From JAXLWB01 sp046328715 (GTDB lineage Bacteria > Chloroflexota > Anaerolineae > Caldilineales > Caldilineaceae), in assembly GCA_046328715.1 (NCBI GenBank), contig JAXLWB010000045.1, forward strand, positions 21,107 through 85,106: DNA of 64,000 nt, in the 5' to 3' direction. Positions 1-10,402 of this stretch are shown piece after piece. The notes beneath the pieces were generated by a model that was not told the origin of the DNA, made no database searches, and saw only the letters and a program-made list of their open reading frames with translations. Each line of letters opens with the position of its first letter. Position 1 is the stretch's first letter. A program made the position numbers and the translations under genes.

Positions 1-1
1 T

Positions 2-1885
2 CAAGTCAATCACCACGGGATCGTGATGCGATTGAAGGATGGCATCACGCAGGATCAGTTAAAAAGCGTATTGCAAGCACCTCAAGGCGACTTTACCACT
101 GTCAGCGACCTCAGCTTCTTTCTACCCGACACTGGCCCCGGCCTTAGCAACCAGGCTACGGTGGAACTTGCACAGGGGAATTGGGTGATCTTGTCGGTCT
201 CGCTCGATTCGCCCGACCATGCACCCGACTGGGTACACGGTAGCCTTCAGCCCTTCACAGTGACTGAAAGCAGCAACAGCGCAGCCGCACCCCAGGCCGA
301 TCTGGTTCTCACCATTGGCAACGACGATGCAGACATGCCAGCCGAAGTCAGCGCGGGGCAACACACGATTCAGGTCGTCAATGGCAGCGACAAAGCCGAT
401 GGCTGGGCCTTCTTTATCCGGCTGGAAGGCGACACTAAAGTGGAAGATATCCTGCCCATGTTCGATGCCTTGTTCTCGGGCAAACAACCAGCAAAGATGG
501 CCGAATTCACGCCAGTCGGTGGGCTGATGGGCTATAACTTGAGCAAGTCGTTCTATACCACAGTTGACTTTGCACCCGGCAACTACGCCGTGATTACCAG
601 CATCAACGCCCAAGGTTTTCCCTACACTGGACTGGCGAAGACCTTTACCGTAAAAGGTGGAGCCAATGCCAGCGCTAGTGAGCAGGCGGCTTTCCCAGAA
701 GGCATTTTTGCCACCAGTGTGCTCTCGACCGAGGTCAGCGATGAGTCGCTGCAGGGCAACGTGGGTGATTGGCAAGTTTCCTTTGCCCACAAAGATGCCA
801 CCAGCGGCGTCTTTAATCAGGCAATGGGTCCCTATATCACTAGTAAGGGTGACTTTAGCATTAGTGGCGACCAACTGCTGCTGCACGATCTTTCGCCCAA
901 CTGTCTGGACAATCCTGATGCCACCTATACCTGGAGTCTGGCCGGAGAAAACTTGACACTCACCGCCGTGGAAGATGCGTGTGCGGCCCGCAAATTGGTG
1001 TTGAATCACACCTTGCAGATGCAGGCCCATGTAGCCGACGCCACTGAAACCACAGTTGCCGTACCCGAAGGAGTCTTTATAGCGACCATCCAAACCAGCG
1101 ACGTACCCACCACCACGTCCCTGCCTTTGGGCGATCTCTATCTCCACTTTCAAGGCAGTGGCGAACAGAACGGCCACTTGACCTATGTGATGGGCAACGA
1201 TGCACCGATTCACGGAGACTATCAGGTTGCTGGCAATACGCTTGTGATCAGCGACGAAGATTGCAGCGCCAAATACAGCGATCCGGGCAAATACACCTGG
1301 ACGCTAGAGGGCGATGTGCTGAAGTTGCAGAAGATCGTCGATCTCTGTGTCGGGCGCAACGACATGTTGTCGCTAGTGAGCTTCCAAACAACCACGGAAA
1401 ATCTGCCACCCGCCTATGAACCGCAGGTGCTCACCTTTGACAACGGTCTACTGATGGATCGAGCGGTCGGGGTCACCGATTCTGGCGACATGTTGGATGG
1501 CTTTGCCGCAGAATCCTATGGCCCTGATGATTGGGGGCAGATGAACCGCACCTTTACCAACACCATCACCCTGAGTGGCGAACGCAGCCTAGTCTTTGTG
1601 ATGGGCTGGTGTACCGACACGCCGGAACGGATGAAGGAAACGCTGCCCACGCAGCAACTGAAATTCAGCGTTGATGATAAGGAGATTCCGATGGCACAAC
1701 TGCGTGTGCTGGAGAGCGGCAGCCCGAATCACATCTGTCATTCCTGGCAAGCGCGTTTCTCCAACTGGCCCCAGGGCGAAACCAACATTGCGATAGACAT
1801 CAGCTATACCGCCGCCATCAGCGACGGCTTCGGCACGGACTATCAGCCGGGGACGCAGAAGTGGTTGTATGTGGTGAAGCGGTAA
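2..1885 (+). CDS. Secreted protein with two lipocalin-like domains (5' truncated)
   Basis: The reading frame is open to the window edge, so the true start and any signal peptide lie upstream; a GTG at 23 is the first start codon seen inside. Two related segments follow one another, at about residues 225-335 and 345-455 counted from 23. Each begins with PEG(I/V)F and ends with YTW(S/T)L, then a short beta segment and a D(A/L)C motif, as in small lipocalin-like beta-barrels of extracytoplasmic proteins. The C-terminal 160 residues form a separate beta-rich domain with scattered cysteines. The protein ends in WLYVVKR, a possible divergent form of the LP-hydrophobic-x-R tail seen on other proteins here. 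A perfect hairpin follows the stop. The function is unknown; secretion is inferred from composition. A fragment of the second lipocalin-like domain recurs near 37.85 kb. Confidence 0.7.
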   Translation, partial: QVNHHGIVMRLKDGITQDQLKSVLQAPQGDFTTVSDLSFFLPDTGPGLSNQATVELAQGNWVILSVSLDSPDHAPDWVHGSLQPFTVTESSNSAAAPQADLVLTIGNDDADMPAEVSAGQHTIQVVNGSDKADGWAFFIRLEGDTKVEDILPMFDALFSGKQPAKMAEFTPVGGLMGYNLSKSFYTTVDFAPGNYAVITSINAQGFPYTGLAKTFTVKGGANASASEQAAFPEGIFATSVLSTEVSDESLQGNVGDWQVSFAHKDATSGVFNQAMGPYITSKGDFSISGDQLLLHDLSPNCLDNPDATYTWSLAGENLTLTAVEDACAARKLVLNHTLQMQAHVADATETTVAVPEGVFIATIQTSDVPTTTSLPLGDLYLHFQGSGEQNGHLTYVMGNDAPIHGDYQVAGNTLVISDEDCSAKYSDPGKYTWTLEGDVLKLQKIVDLCVGRNDMLSLVSFQTTTENLPPAYEPQVLTFDNGLLMDRAVGVTDSGDMLDGFAAESYGPDDWGQMNRTFTNTITLSGERSLVFVMGWCTDTPERMKETLPTQQLKFSVDDKEIPMAQLRVLESGSPNHICHSWQARFSNWPQGETNIAIDISYTAAISDGFGTDYQPGTQKWLYVVKR

Positions 1886-1894
1886 GTAGTGCGG

Positions 1895-1942
1895 AGCGAC
1901 GTAACCGGCGTGATTCATGTGAATCATGCCGGTTACGTCGCT
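1895..1942 (+). terminator. 23-bp stem hairpin after the first gene
   Basis: Arms 1895-1917 and 1920-1942 are complementary apart from one mismatch, with a 2-base loop, starting 10 bases after the stop codon. No T-run follows, so this could be a terminator of an unusual type or an mRNA-stabilising stem. Confidence 0.6.
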
Positions 1943-2031
1943 TGTTGAGTTCCCTAAGCGATTCCATAACAACCGGACAACGAACGACAGACTCACCATT
2001 GCAGGCACATCAAAACAACAGGGGAATTGTC

Positions 2032-5000
2032 ATGTTACGACGTATCTCTCTATCTTGCCTATTTCTATTTACCGTAATAAGGCTGCTGAGCAGTGTAAAA
2101 GGCTTCGCCGCACCCCAATCTCAGGCGAATGTCATCAGCGATTGTAGCGCCAATGGAGTCACGACAGCCGTTGCGCGAGGTGGTGCCATTACCTTCGACT
2201 GTGGCGCAAATCCTGTCACGATCCCCTTGAATGAAATCACAATTGCCGCCGATCAGATTGTTACGATTGAGGGTGGCAATCTAGTTACACTAAGCGGTGG
2301 TGATACAAATCGGCTTTTTCAGATTGGGCCAGGGGGAAGTTTAGCGCTCAATAACATCACGATCAGCAATGGCAACAGCGGCAGCGAGGCAGGGGGCGCA
2401 ATCCTGAATGAAGGGACACTGACGCTGGATCACACTACGGTGCGCGACAGTAAGGGCAGCGGCGGCGCAGCCATTCATACACAGGACGGCACAGTTGTCG
2501 TGCGCAACAGCCAATTGCTCAACAATCAGGCCACAGCGTCGGGCGGTGCTATGAGTAATCAAAATGGCACAGTCAGCATCTTTAATAGCCTGATCGAAGG
2601 AAACCGCGCTGTCAATTTTGCTGGCGTAGATAGTGTCGGTCAGTTGGTGATGCGCGCCAGCACCGTGCGCGGAAATTTGGCCGAGGGTGGGTATGGGGGT
2701 GGCATTGGCATTCAAGATGGCAACGCCCTGATTGAAGATAGTTTGATCGAAGAGAATCAAGCCGGATCGGGTGGCGGTGGCATTTATATCAGCCCCAATT
2801 ATCAGGCCACCGTCACCATCCGGGGCAGCCGCATTTTGCACAACCAGGCCGATATCACCTTGGATGGGACACAAGGTGGCGGCATCTACAGCGGCAGTGC
2901 ACTTACCCTCGACCAGGTAACGGTAGATAACAACCGTTCCTATCACTCTGCTGGAATCTATCAATATGGTAGCAACGGCAACCTCACCATCCGTAATTCA
3001 ACCTTGAGCAACAACCAGGCCGTTCATGTAGCAGGCGGACTTTGGTTGAATGGCGCGCAAGGTCACACCTTGAGCAATGTAACCATCAGTGGCAACTCAG
3101 CCGGCGATTGGGGTGGCGGTATCTATGCATTGGACGTTCCTACAGCACTCAATTTTGCCACAATTTATGGCAACAGCGCACCGCTTGGAGCTAATCTCTA
3201 CGTTGTCCGCACCACATTGACCATGACTGGCGTGCTTTTTGCAGTGCCTGCTAGCGGTGGAACCAATTGTGGCTCCGAGGGCAGCGCACAACCCATCCAA
3301 TCCGCAGGTTACAATTTCGACAGCGATGGCAGTTGCGGCTTAAGCGGCTTAGGCGATCAGAGCAACGTCGATCCCAAGCTAGGTCCACTGGCCGATAACG
3401 GGGGTCCTACACTGACGCACTTGCCGCAGACAGGCAGCCCGGCGATTGATCGAGTGCCGATTGTGAAATGTCTGAACCTGGATCAACGCAATTATGCGCG
3501 CCCAGTTGGTGCCGGCTGTGATAGTGGTGCGGTTGAAACAGGTGCTGTTCCTGTGCCCAATCCGCAAGCAGCACGCCTTGCCCTAGGGGAATATCATAGT
3601 TGTGTAATTGGCGACGGTGGCGGTGTGAAATGTTGGGGGCATAACGAATCCGGCGAACTCGGCGATGGTACAACCAGCAAACATGCAAGCGCCGTGGCTG
3701 TCACAGGTTTAGCAGAAGGCGTCGTCGCATTAGCGGCAGGGAAGGAACATACTTGTGCCTTATTGCTCAGCGGCAGCGTGAAATGCTGGGGAGGCAACCA
3801 CCAGGGACAGTTAGGCGACGGCTCTACCCAAAATCGTCTCATCCCGGTGGATGTTCAAGGTTTGGGGGGAAAAGTCGTTGGGATTACAACTGGTGGATAT
3901 CATAGTTGCGCCTTACTTGCTACAGGTATCATCCAATGTTGGGGCTACAACAACTTTGGGCAACTGGGCAATGGCAAGAACACGAACAGTTCGCTCCCGC
4001 TGAATGTCAACATGCAAAACAATGGTGTATTGGTTGCGGCTGGGGCTTTTCACACCTGTGTCCTTTTAAACAACGGTAACGTGAAGTGTTGGGGCAATAA
4101 TAACATGGGTGCTTTGGGCGACGGGACCACCATCAGTCGTGCCACTCCAACCGATGTACTTGGCATCAACAACAGTGCCATCAACCTGGCACTGGGTGAA
4201 AGCCATAGCTGTATTGCCTTGCACGACGGAGGCATTCGTTGCTGGGGATATAATGGCGTTGGACAACTTGGAGATGGGACATTAACCAATCGCCTTTCGC
4301 CTGTCAACGTCGCAGGACTTCAGGGCGGCGTAGCAAATGTCGCCGCAGGGCAATATCATACCTGTGCTGCGCTTGCGGATGGAAGTGCCAAATGCTGGGG
4401 CTACAATTCCGTTGGGCAACTAGGGGATGGGAGCAATCAATATCGCACCACGGCGGTTTCTGTCGCCAACCTGTCTACGAATGTCCTCGAAGTCGCAACG
4501 GGAGCTTCCCATAGCTGTGCCTTGCTTAGCAATAGCAAGGTGTTCTGTTGGGGAGACAATGTTTTTGGCGATTTGGGCGATACGACTGAGACCCCTCGGA
4601 CAACGCCGGTGGAAGTCCGTGGTCTGCGTGTAGAAATACCGCCTACTGCCACCGCCACAGCAACCCCTACGCCAACCTTTACACCTATCCCGCCAACTCC
4701 GACAGCAACAGAAACCGCCACGCCAGAACCTTTAGGCGATCTATTTCACCCAACTCAGCCCGATGGGGCGGCAACTGCCACGTTACAACTGGCGACAACC
4801 ACTGGGTATGCCACACAAGAAGTCGGCATCAGCGGGCAAGGCCCTGCCGGGAGCAATGCAGTCACTGTACAGTGGGTGATTGCGGGGACAATGCTTTTTG
4901 CTGGCAACTTTACACTGGATGCGGAGGGCGTCTATGCAGGCTCGATTGTTGTGCCCGATAGTGACTTTACAGGAGGAGTCCAACTTTGTGTCGCCCCGCT

Positions 5001-8000
5001 AGATGCTCCAAATCCAGCTTTTACATGCGCCAACTTTACAATGGTTGCTGCGCCAGATGGTGCCATCGAAGGGGTGCTACCACCTGCACTGCTGCCAGCC
5101 GTGCAAATGGCAAGCGATGTAGACGGCCCCCACACAGTCACCACAATGAAGCTACTCAACCAGGCAGGGACAGTGATTGCGGTAGCGCCCGTCAACGTGA
5201 ATGGCGCATTCACCTTCAAGAATGTTCCGGTTGGCAACTACAATCTGGTGGCGACTGGCGATATCAATGCGCCTTTACAGCCATTGCCACTCAATGTGGT
5301 GGCCGGTAGAACAGTGAAACCAGAATGGCCAACTCTGATTATGATCAAACACGATCCGGTGGATGGGCTCGAATGCAACAACAACGTTGCTTCAGCCGCC
5401 TTTGTGCAGGCAAAGTATGCCTACTCCGTTGCGCCAGTGCAGACAACTGTAGCTGCGCAGATGGATAGCCCTGCAACTGGCGAATTGCCGATCCTTCTCC
5501 ATAATGAGTTGCTGGCGTACACCCAACAGAAGTTACAATTTGCACAAACCTTTGGCATCTACCTGAGCGGAATTCCCGTGCTCAACGAGTTTAGGTCCGA
5601 GGCACAGATCATTCATTCCATCCCGCCCCAATTGGCCACATTGGTTGGCATGAATTACCGCATTGTCGTCAATGGGCAAGTGGTTGTGAGCCAGACCCTC
5701 GCAACAGCTCCCTATCTCTTTAGGTTTGACATGGGGCAATTGCCTGCCGGCAAACATATGCTCTATGTTGCGCCTATGGTCAAAGAGCCATTTAAGAATC
5801 CAGTTCGACAATGCCCCTATCAAAAGGAGATTCTTGTTGCCGACAGCCCGGTCAATCTGCAGCAAGGCGTAGGTGCAGCGAATGCCGCCGGCGCGGAGCC
5901 TGCCGATGTGGGTGTCGGCTTCGATCCAGCCTCAGGCACTTACTTTTTTGACCTTACCTTGAAGCCAGCCGCTCTTGGCTTACCGGTTTCGGTCCCCAAA
6001 CAACCTACCAATCTTCCCTATCTTGGCAACATCCAAAACACAGCTAGCGCAAGCGTTACCATTCAAGGGCATGCTTCGCTCAGTGGAGCCTGTCGAATTG
6101 AACAGGCAGCTCTGGACGGCAGCTTGTTCCTGGCTGGCGAATATGCCTGTAGCCCCCATTATGATCTGACAGGCGGCAATCAAAGCTGTGTGATCGACCC
6201 CTTGAATCCAAAAAAGCTCGAGTTCACCCAATTCAACAAACTCGTTTGCAGCAAATTTATCAATCCAGCGCCACGCTTTGATAATGATCTCTTCAACTTT
6301 CTCGACATCATCCGTGTCCGCTTAAAGGTTGGCTTCCACCTCGATGCCTCACTCTCCGTTACCAGTCAATTACGCCCCTTTGACCCGCGACTCTATGGCA
6401 ACCTGATGGGGAAAGGCGAACCGGAAGTGTATGGCTCAGTGAGACTCAGCTTCTTGCGAGTCTTTAACGCCGGAGCACAGTTGACGGCCAATGGCACCGC
6501 CTTTATCCAACCAACCCTCGACCTGACAAAAGCAGGGCTGGATGCCCACTATAGCGGTTGTGCCGCTGCACAACTTCTCCTTGGGTTGTGGGTGGAAGGG
6601 ATTGATTCTGAATCCTTCAAATTGACCGACTTTTCAGAATGCTTCAATCATAACGAGCAATCCCTCACTGTGACCAAAGCCGAAGAAGGTGCCGTCGATC
6701 CAGGGCCGCGAGTATGGGCAGCCCCTGCCCTTGCCAGTGCACCAGACGGAACTATGCTCAGTGTCTATGTCGAAGATACTGCACCCACTGCGCCGCTCGC
6801 AGCGCCTGCCGTCTTTGCCCGTTTCTGGAATCCAGCTACGCAAAGTTGGGGCGAGCCGACCGCACTTTCTGCCAGTGACAAACTCGTCAACAACCCTGTC
6901 GCTGCCTTCTATGGTCATGATGGCACCCATGCCCTTGTCGCCTGGTCGCAGGTAGACATGAGCGCGGCTGAGCGCGAGTCGGCTGGGAACAATCTCAATA
7001 TGCTGGCTGCACATCAAGAAATTTATTATGCTTTCTGGAATGGCGAAGAATGGAGTTCGGCAACCCGATTGACAAGCGATTTGTTGGCAGATGGTATGGC
7101 AGCCCTGGCCGGTGACGAAAGTGGTGCCACGTTGGCCTGGACGCGCGACCTCGATGGTGACATGCTGACAACCCTGGATTCAGTGATTGCGGTCAGCGAC
7201 TGGAATGTCGATGCCCATACTTTCGATTCGCCAACTCTGCTCAGTGCCAGCGATGGAGGCGTAACAATCTCATCGACAGACAACCGAGCAGATCACACCC
7301 TGCTCGCAACGGGTATGAACTTCGATGTCAGCCTGGATCGTAAGTATGATGCATTGCTTGACCGCTCCAACACAGTGCTGGCCTTTACCCTGGATCGAGA
7401 TGGAGACGTAAACACAGGTGGGGATCGCAGGATTCAACTCTTCCGCCGAAACTTTGATGCGGTAAAACTAGATCCACAACCCTTGCCACCCAAAACATGG
7501 TCGCTGCTCGATCCGCAACCGTTGCCGCCACGAGTTGAGTCGCCCAGTGTAGCACTGGATCCTACAAATCTCAACAACCTGAAACTTGCTTTTCTACAGC
7601 GCGATGCAACCGATAATCAGGAAGGGGTAGCAATGCTTGGCGGAGAGGCAACGCTGTGGAGTGCAAGTGTACAGTTATCCGCCAATGGTTGGGAGATCCA
7701 GGCAGCGCCCTTGTTGGATGGAATCGAGCCAGTGCGAGCAGAAGAACCGACCATTCTTACAGACAATAGTGGGCAATCGCTGATTGCTTTTCGCCGCTTT
7801 GGTGCAGCAGGGACGCCAGCCGCTTTAGGGCAAATTGCAGTGGCAAACGCGATTATTATCAATGGTGGGCGCACCCAGTACGGTGACCCGATCTACCTGA
7901 CAAACACACCTGCTGCACAACAATGGATGCCCGCCGTAACCCTGAATCCGCTCAATCACAACCTACAATTTGCCAGCGTGCAGCGCGCTGTCAGTCCAAG

Positions 8001-8736
8001 CCATGCCCAAACCCAAGTTTCAGAGAATACAGTTACGATGGCCGCTACACAAAGCAGCATATTGAGTGCAGGAAGTGACCCGATCATTAATTTTGTAATG
8101 AGTGAAAAGGGCGATCCAGCGCTGAATCCCAAACTAGTACTGGGGCAAATCCATGCGGCAGTTGGAAAAACTGTTTCTGTAACCGCACAGGGACGCAACT
8201 TGGGACGCAAAACCATCTCGATCAAGGTCCGCTTCTATCAAGGTACATCCAGCAATGGCCCGATGGCAGGGGAAGTGCTTGTGGGTAACGTAGCGGGGGG
8301 CGAACCATTTTCAGCCACACTCAAGTTCGTGGTAGGACAGGGTACTCAACCGATCTTTGCCCACGTCATCGGCGATGAGAACGCTGCTTTGGCGAATGAC
8401 GATGCCACTGGCAATTTGGCAGCGATTCCTGCGCCATCGCTCACCGTGAATGCCAACAGTACACCTACAGATGGGCTGTTTGTTTCACTGCAACTGCCAG
8501 CCGGCGAAGCCTTGGCTGGTTTTCGACTGTTACGTGGCCCATCGCCCAACGGTCCTTTCCAGCTCATCGCAGAAACCACAAACTCACTTTATCTCGACCG
8601 AGGGCTGAGTGCAGGTGCAACCTATTGTTACACCGCACAAGTCTATGATCGAGCTGGAATGTTGTCGCCACAGTCGCCCTCGGAATGTTTGACCGTAGCC
8701 GATTATCGGATTTTCTTGCCACTCGTCAATCGGTAA
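2032..8736 (+). CDS. Giant secreted beta-helix / RCC1-propeller / FN3 protein
   Basis: The ATG at 2032 is chosen because it follows AGGGGAA and opens a signal peptide (MLRRISLSCLFLF..., cleavage near GFA-APQ); the frame is open further upstream but crosses the preceding hairpin. The mature product is about 2200 aa. Residues about 30-500 form a right-handed beta-helix of pectate-lyase type (GG.I, N.TISGN repeats) closed by the usual PAIDR...D.RNYARP segment. Residues about 510-865 hold seven RCC1-like repeats, each with H(S/T)C, CWG and LGDG, so one seven-bladed propeller with a cysteine pair in nearly every blade. A Thr/Pro linker (about 868-900), a carboxypeptidase-regulatory-like fold (about 1020-1100), long beta-rich regions and an FN3-like domain (about 2140-2220) follow. 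The protein ends IFLPLVNR. Likely a surface or extracellular protein; its ligand is unknown. Confidence 0.9.
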   Translation: MLRRISLSCLFLFTVIRLLSSVKGFAAPQSQANVISDCSANGVTTAVARGGAITFDCGANPVTIPLNEITIAADQIVTIEGGNLVTLSGGDTNRLFQIGPGGSLALNNITISNGNSGSEAGGAILNEGTLTLDHTTVRDSKGSGGAAIHTQDGTVVVRNSQLLNNQATASGGAMSNQNGTVSIFNSLIEGNRAVNFAGVDSVGQLVMRASTVRGNLAEGGYGGGIGIQDGNALIEDSLIEENQAGSGGGGIYISPNYQATVTIRGSRILHNQADITLDGTQGGGIYSGSALTLDQVTVDNNRSYHSAGIYQYGSNGNLTIRNSTLSNNQAVHVAGGLWLNGAQGHTLSNVTISGNSAGDWGGGIYALDVPTALNFATIYGNSAPLGANLYVVRTTLTMTGVLFAVPASGGTNCGSEGSAQPIQSAGYNFDSDGSCGLSGLGDQSNVDPKLGPLADNGGPTLTHLPQTGSPAIDRVPIVKCLNLDQRNYARPVGAGCDSGAVETGAVPVPNPQAARLALGEYHSCVIGDGGGVKCWGHNESGELGDGTTSKHASAVAVTGLAEGVVALAAGKEHTCALLLSGSVKCWGGNHQGQLGDGSTQNRLIPVDVQGLGGKVVGITTGGYHSCALLATGIIQCWGYNNFGQLGNGKNTNSSLPLNVNMQNNGVLVAAGAFHTCVLLNNGNVKCWGNNNMGALGDGTTISRATPTDVLGINNSAINLALGESHSCIALHDGGIRCWGYNGVGQLGDGTLTNRLSPVNVAGLQGGVANVAAGQYHTCAALADGSAKCWGYNSVGQLGDGSNQYRTTAVSVANLSTNVLEVATGASHSCALLSNSKVFCWGDNVFGDLGDTTETPRTTPVEVRGLRVEIPPTATATATPTPTFTPIPPTPTATETATPEPLGDLFHPTQPDGAATATLQLATTTGYATQEVGISGQGPAGSNAVTVQWVIAGTMLFAGNFTLDAEGVYAGSIVVPDSDFTGGVQLCVAPLDAPNPAFTCANFTMVAAPDGAIEGVLPPALLPAVQMASDVDGPHTVTTMKLLNQAGTVIAVAPVNVNGAFTFKNVPVGNYNLVATGDINAPLQPLPLNVVAGRTVKPEWPTLIMIKHDPVDGLECNNNVASAAFVQAKYAYSVAPVQTTVAAQMDSPATGELPILLHNELLAYTQQKLQFAQTFGIYLSGIPVLNEFRSEAQIIHSIPPQLATLVGMNYRIVVNGQVVVSQTLATAPYLFRFDMGQLPAGKHMLYVAPMVKEPFKNPVRQCPYQKEILVADSPVNLQQGVGAANAAGAEPADVGVGFDPASGTYFFDLTLKPAALGLPVSVPKQPTNLPYLGNIQNTASASVTIQGHASLSGACRIEQAALDGSLFLAGEYACSPHYDLTGGNQSCVIDPLNPKKLEFTQFNKLVCSKFINPAPRFDNDLFNFLDIIRVRLKVGFHLDASLSVTSQLRPFDPRLYGNLMGKGEPEVYGSVRLSFLRVFNAGAQLTANGTAFIQPTLDLTKAGLDAHYSGCAAAQLLLGLWVEGIDSESFKLTDFSECFNHNEQSLTVTKAEEGAVDPGPRVWAAPALASAPDGTMLSVYVEDTAPTAPLAAPAVFARFWNPATQSWGEPTALSASDKLVNNPVAAFYGHDGTHALVAWSQVDMSAAERESAGNNLNMLAAHQEIYYAFWNGEEWSSATRLTSDLLADGMAALAGDESGATLAWTRDLDGDMLTTLDSVIAVSDWNVDAHTFDSPTLLSASDGGVTISSTDNRADHTLLATGMNFDVSLDRKYDALLDRSNTVLAFTLDRDGDVNTGGDRRIQLFRRNFDAVKLDPQPLPPKTWSLLDPQPLPPRVESPSVALDPTNLNNLKLAFLQRDATDNQEGVAMLGGEATLWSASVQLSANGWEIQAAPLLDGIEPVRAEEPTILTDNSGQSLIAFRRFGAAGTPAALGQIAVANAIIINGGRTQYGDPIYLTNTPAAQQWMPAVTLNPLNHNLQFASVQRAVSPSHAQTQVSENTVTMAATQSSILSAGSDPIINFVMSEKGDPALNPKLVLGQIHAAVGKTVSVTAQGRNLGRKTISIKVRFYQGTSSNGPMAGEVLVGNVAGGEPFSATLKFVVGQGTQPIFAHVIGDENAALANDDATGNLAAIPAPSLTVNANSTPTDGLFVSLQLPAGEALAGFRLLRGPSPNGPFQLIAETTNSLYLDRGLSAGATYCYTAQVYDRAGMLSPQSPSECLTVADYRIFLPLVNR

Positions 8737-8749
8737 ACTCAACCTGGAA

Positions 8750-8792
8750 GTATCACAACAACGACACACAGTAGACGTCGTTGTTGTGATAC
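8750..8792 (+). terminator. 16-bp perfect hairpin after the giant gene
   Basis: Arms 8750-8765 and 8777-8792 are perfectly complementary, with an 11-base loop, 13 bases after the stop codon. There is no T-run. Probably the transcript end of the 2032 gene. Confidence 0.6.
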
Positions 8793-8853
8793 CTGGGTAA
8801 TCATCAAAATTCAAAATTTTTGCCACCGTGGGAAACGGCAAATAAATCACCCT

Positions 8854-10314
8854 ATGAACTCGAAATCTCTATCACACGCTATGCAAACATCCCCCATTGA
8901 ACAATATCGATCGCCAATAATGTCAACCTCGACAAAATGGTGGAAGCTTGGTTATCTGGCATTATTGGCGAGTGGGACATTGTTGCTTTTGCTACTCATC
9001 ACGCATCAGGGACAAGCGCAACGCGTTGCAAAGACTGAGCTAGTGCCAGAAATTTTGGGAGGAGTTAGCGGCTACGTATACGATAATGCTGGTGCCCCGA
9101 TCTCCGGTGCAGAGGTAACGCTATTGCTTAAGAGTAGAATAGAGAACGAACAATATGCTATCACAACCACGAATAGCACTGGTGCTTATCAATTTGTCGG
9201 CATTCCAACTGGAGTTTACTTGGCGCGCTTTGATGTACCCACTCAATGCTACCCAACCCACTGGTATCAAAATGGTAAAAGTGCAGAAGAATCGGATGAG
9301 TTGCTTGTGAATGCCAATTTTCTCACGGATGTAACTGTCACCATGACCCGTGGGTCTTGCATTGCCGGCACGGTTTTCCTGGAGGATGAGATTCCTGCGC
9401 ATGACGGTACGGTTACTGTATACGGGCAAAATAACGACTCTTGGGATGCAGTTGATGATGTCTCCATTGCTCCGACCGGCAAATATCACACACATGAACT
9501 AGCTTTGGGAGAGTATCGAATTTGTGCAAGTGTGGATCATCCAAAAACGCATGGCTGCTATGGCGGAAACTCTGTTTGGAATGCGCTGACCGTCACACGA
9601 TCCTCCGCAACCACCTTGACAGGAATCGATTTTCCAGTGAACATCGAATCCTATGATCGTCTGATCACGGGTGTTGTGAGTCATCTTGGCGAGCCACTAC
9701 CTAACATCGAAATTTCATTGGATCCAGACGGCGATGAGATACTCCACCAGTTTACGGGCAACGATGGTCAATTTAGCTTTGCTGGGCTGCCACCAGGTCA
9801 ATACACTTTGGGTGCTAGGGATCCACAAGGAATCTATGCACCCATCTACTTAGGCTTTATGAGTCCGGACGCATTGGATATATTTGAGGCAGACCCGATT
9901 GATCTCACTGAATTACCGAGGATTACCGATATTTCATGGGAATTGAACGAAGCAGGATCGTTGCATGGGAAGGTACCCTATCTGCATGAGGATACAGAAT
10001 TTAGATTAGATTTTGCATATCTCTATTGGCAGGTCAAGGATCCAGATATGGGACTCTATTGGCGTTGGACGGGACTAATCCAAAGTGTAGACGAACAGGG
10101 CAATTTTGCGTTTGATGGTTTGCCAATTGGTATCTATCGCTTAGGTTTCTCTCAATTGTGTTTCCCCACACGAGACTCCTGCGTAGATACCTATTATGGT
10201 GGGGTGAACTCTTTCTCAAAGGCGAAAGACATCATAGTCGAGGCAGGAAAAATCACAAACATCGATGCTCAAGCTTTTCTTCATCGTCAATATTTGCCGA
10301 TTGTTAGTCGATAG
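8854..10314 (+). CDS. Secreted carboxypeptidase-regulatory-domain repeat protein
   Basis: A 486-aa protein. After a 22-residue polar extension comes a signal/anchor segment (KLGYLALLASGTLLLLLLI), so translation may instead start at the ATG at 8920. The 8854 start is preferred because the decayed paralogue at 17361 keeps both ATGs exactly 66 bases apart. The mature part contains repeated carboxypeptidase-regulatory/Cna-B-like beta sandwiches: GGVSGYVYDNAG...P..GAEVTL near residue 70, a second near 150, one at ITGVVSHLGEPLPNIEISL near 270, and a last partial one near 370. Each has the typical G.YQF.GIPTG.Y or GQFSFAGLPPGQY turn. The protein ends YLPIVSR. It is probably an extracellular, possibly matrix or adhesive, protein; no catalytic residues are evident. 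Confidence 0.85.
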   Translation: MNSKSLSHAMQTSPIEQYRSPIMSTSTKWWKLGYLALLASGTLLLLLLITHQGQAQRVAKTELVPEILGGVSGYVYDNAGAPISGAEVTLLLKSRIENEQYAITTTNSTGAYQFVGIPTGVYLARFDVPTQCYPTHWYQNGKSAEESDELLVNANFLTDVTVTMTRGSCIAGTVFLEDEIPAHDGTVTVYGQNNDSWDAVDDVSIAPTGKYHTHELALGEYRICASVDHPKTHGCYGGNSVWNALTVTRSSATTLTGIDFPVNIESYDRLITGVVSHLGEPLPNIEISLDPDGDEILHQFTGNDGQFSFAGLPPGQYTLGARDPQGIYAPIYLGFMSPDALDIFEADPIDLTELPRITDISWELNEAGSLHGKVPYLHEDTEFRLDFAYLYWQVKDPDMGLYWRWTGLIQSVDEQGNFAFDGLPIGIYRLGFSQLCFPTRDSCVDTYYGGVNSFSKAKDIIVEAGKITNIDAQAFLHRQYLPIVSR

Positions 10315-10347
10315 ACTTTTGTATTTGTTCAGCCCCTTCGTAAGTAT

Positions 10348-10402
10348 CTTCCGGGAAGAGCATATTACTATAGTTTGTCTTGCTCAAGAGCCTTCCCGGA
10401 AG
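10348..10402. repeat. CTTCCGGGAAG palindromic element
   Basis: An 11-bp perfect inverted repeat (10348-10358 with 10392-10402) lies just after the 8854 gene. A related CTTCCGGG...CCCGGAAG pair occurs at 17131-17187, just before the decayed paralogue of that gene, which suggests a small dispersed palindromic element. Confidence 0.5.

Noticed and set aside
122..1213. Long minus-strand frame opposite the first gene
   Set aside because: It is a shadow of the clear secreted-protein frame; its translation is Gly/His/Arg-rich with no signal, motif or ribosome site.
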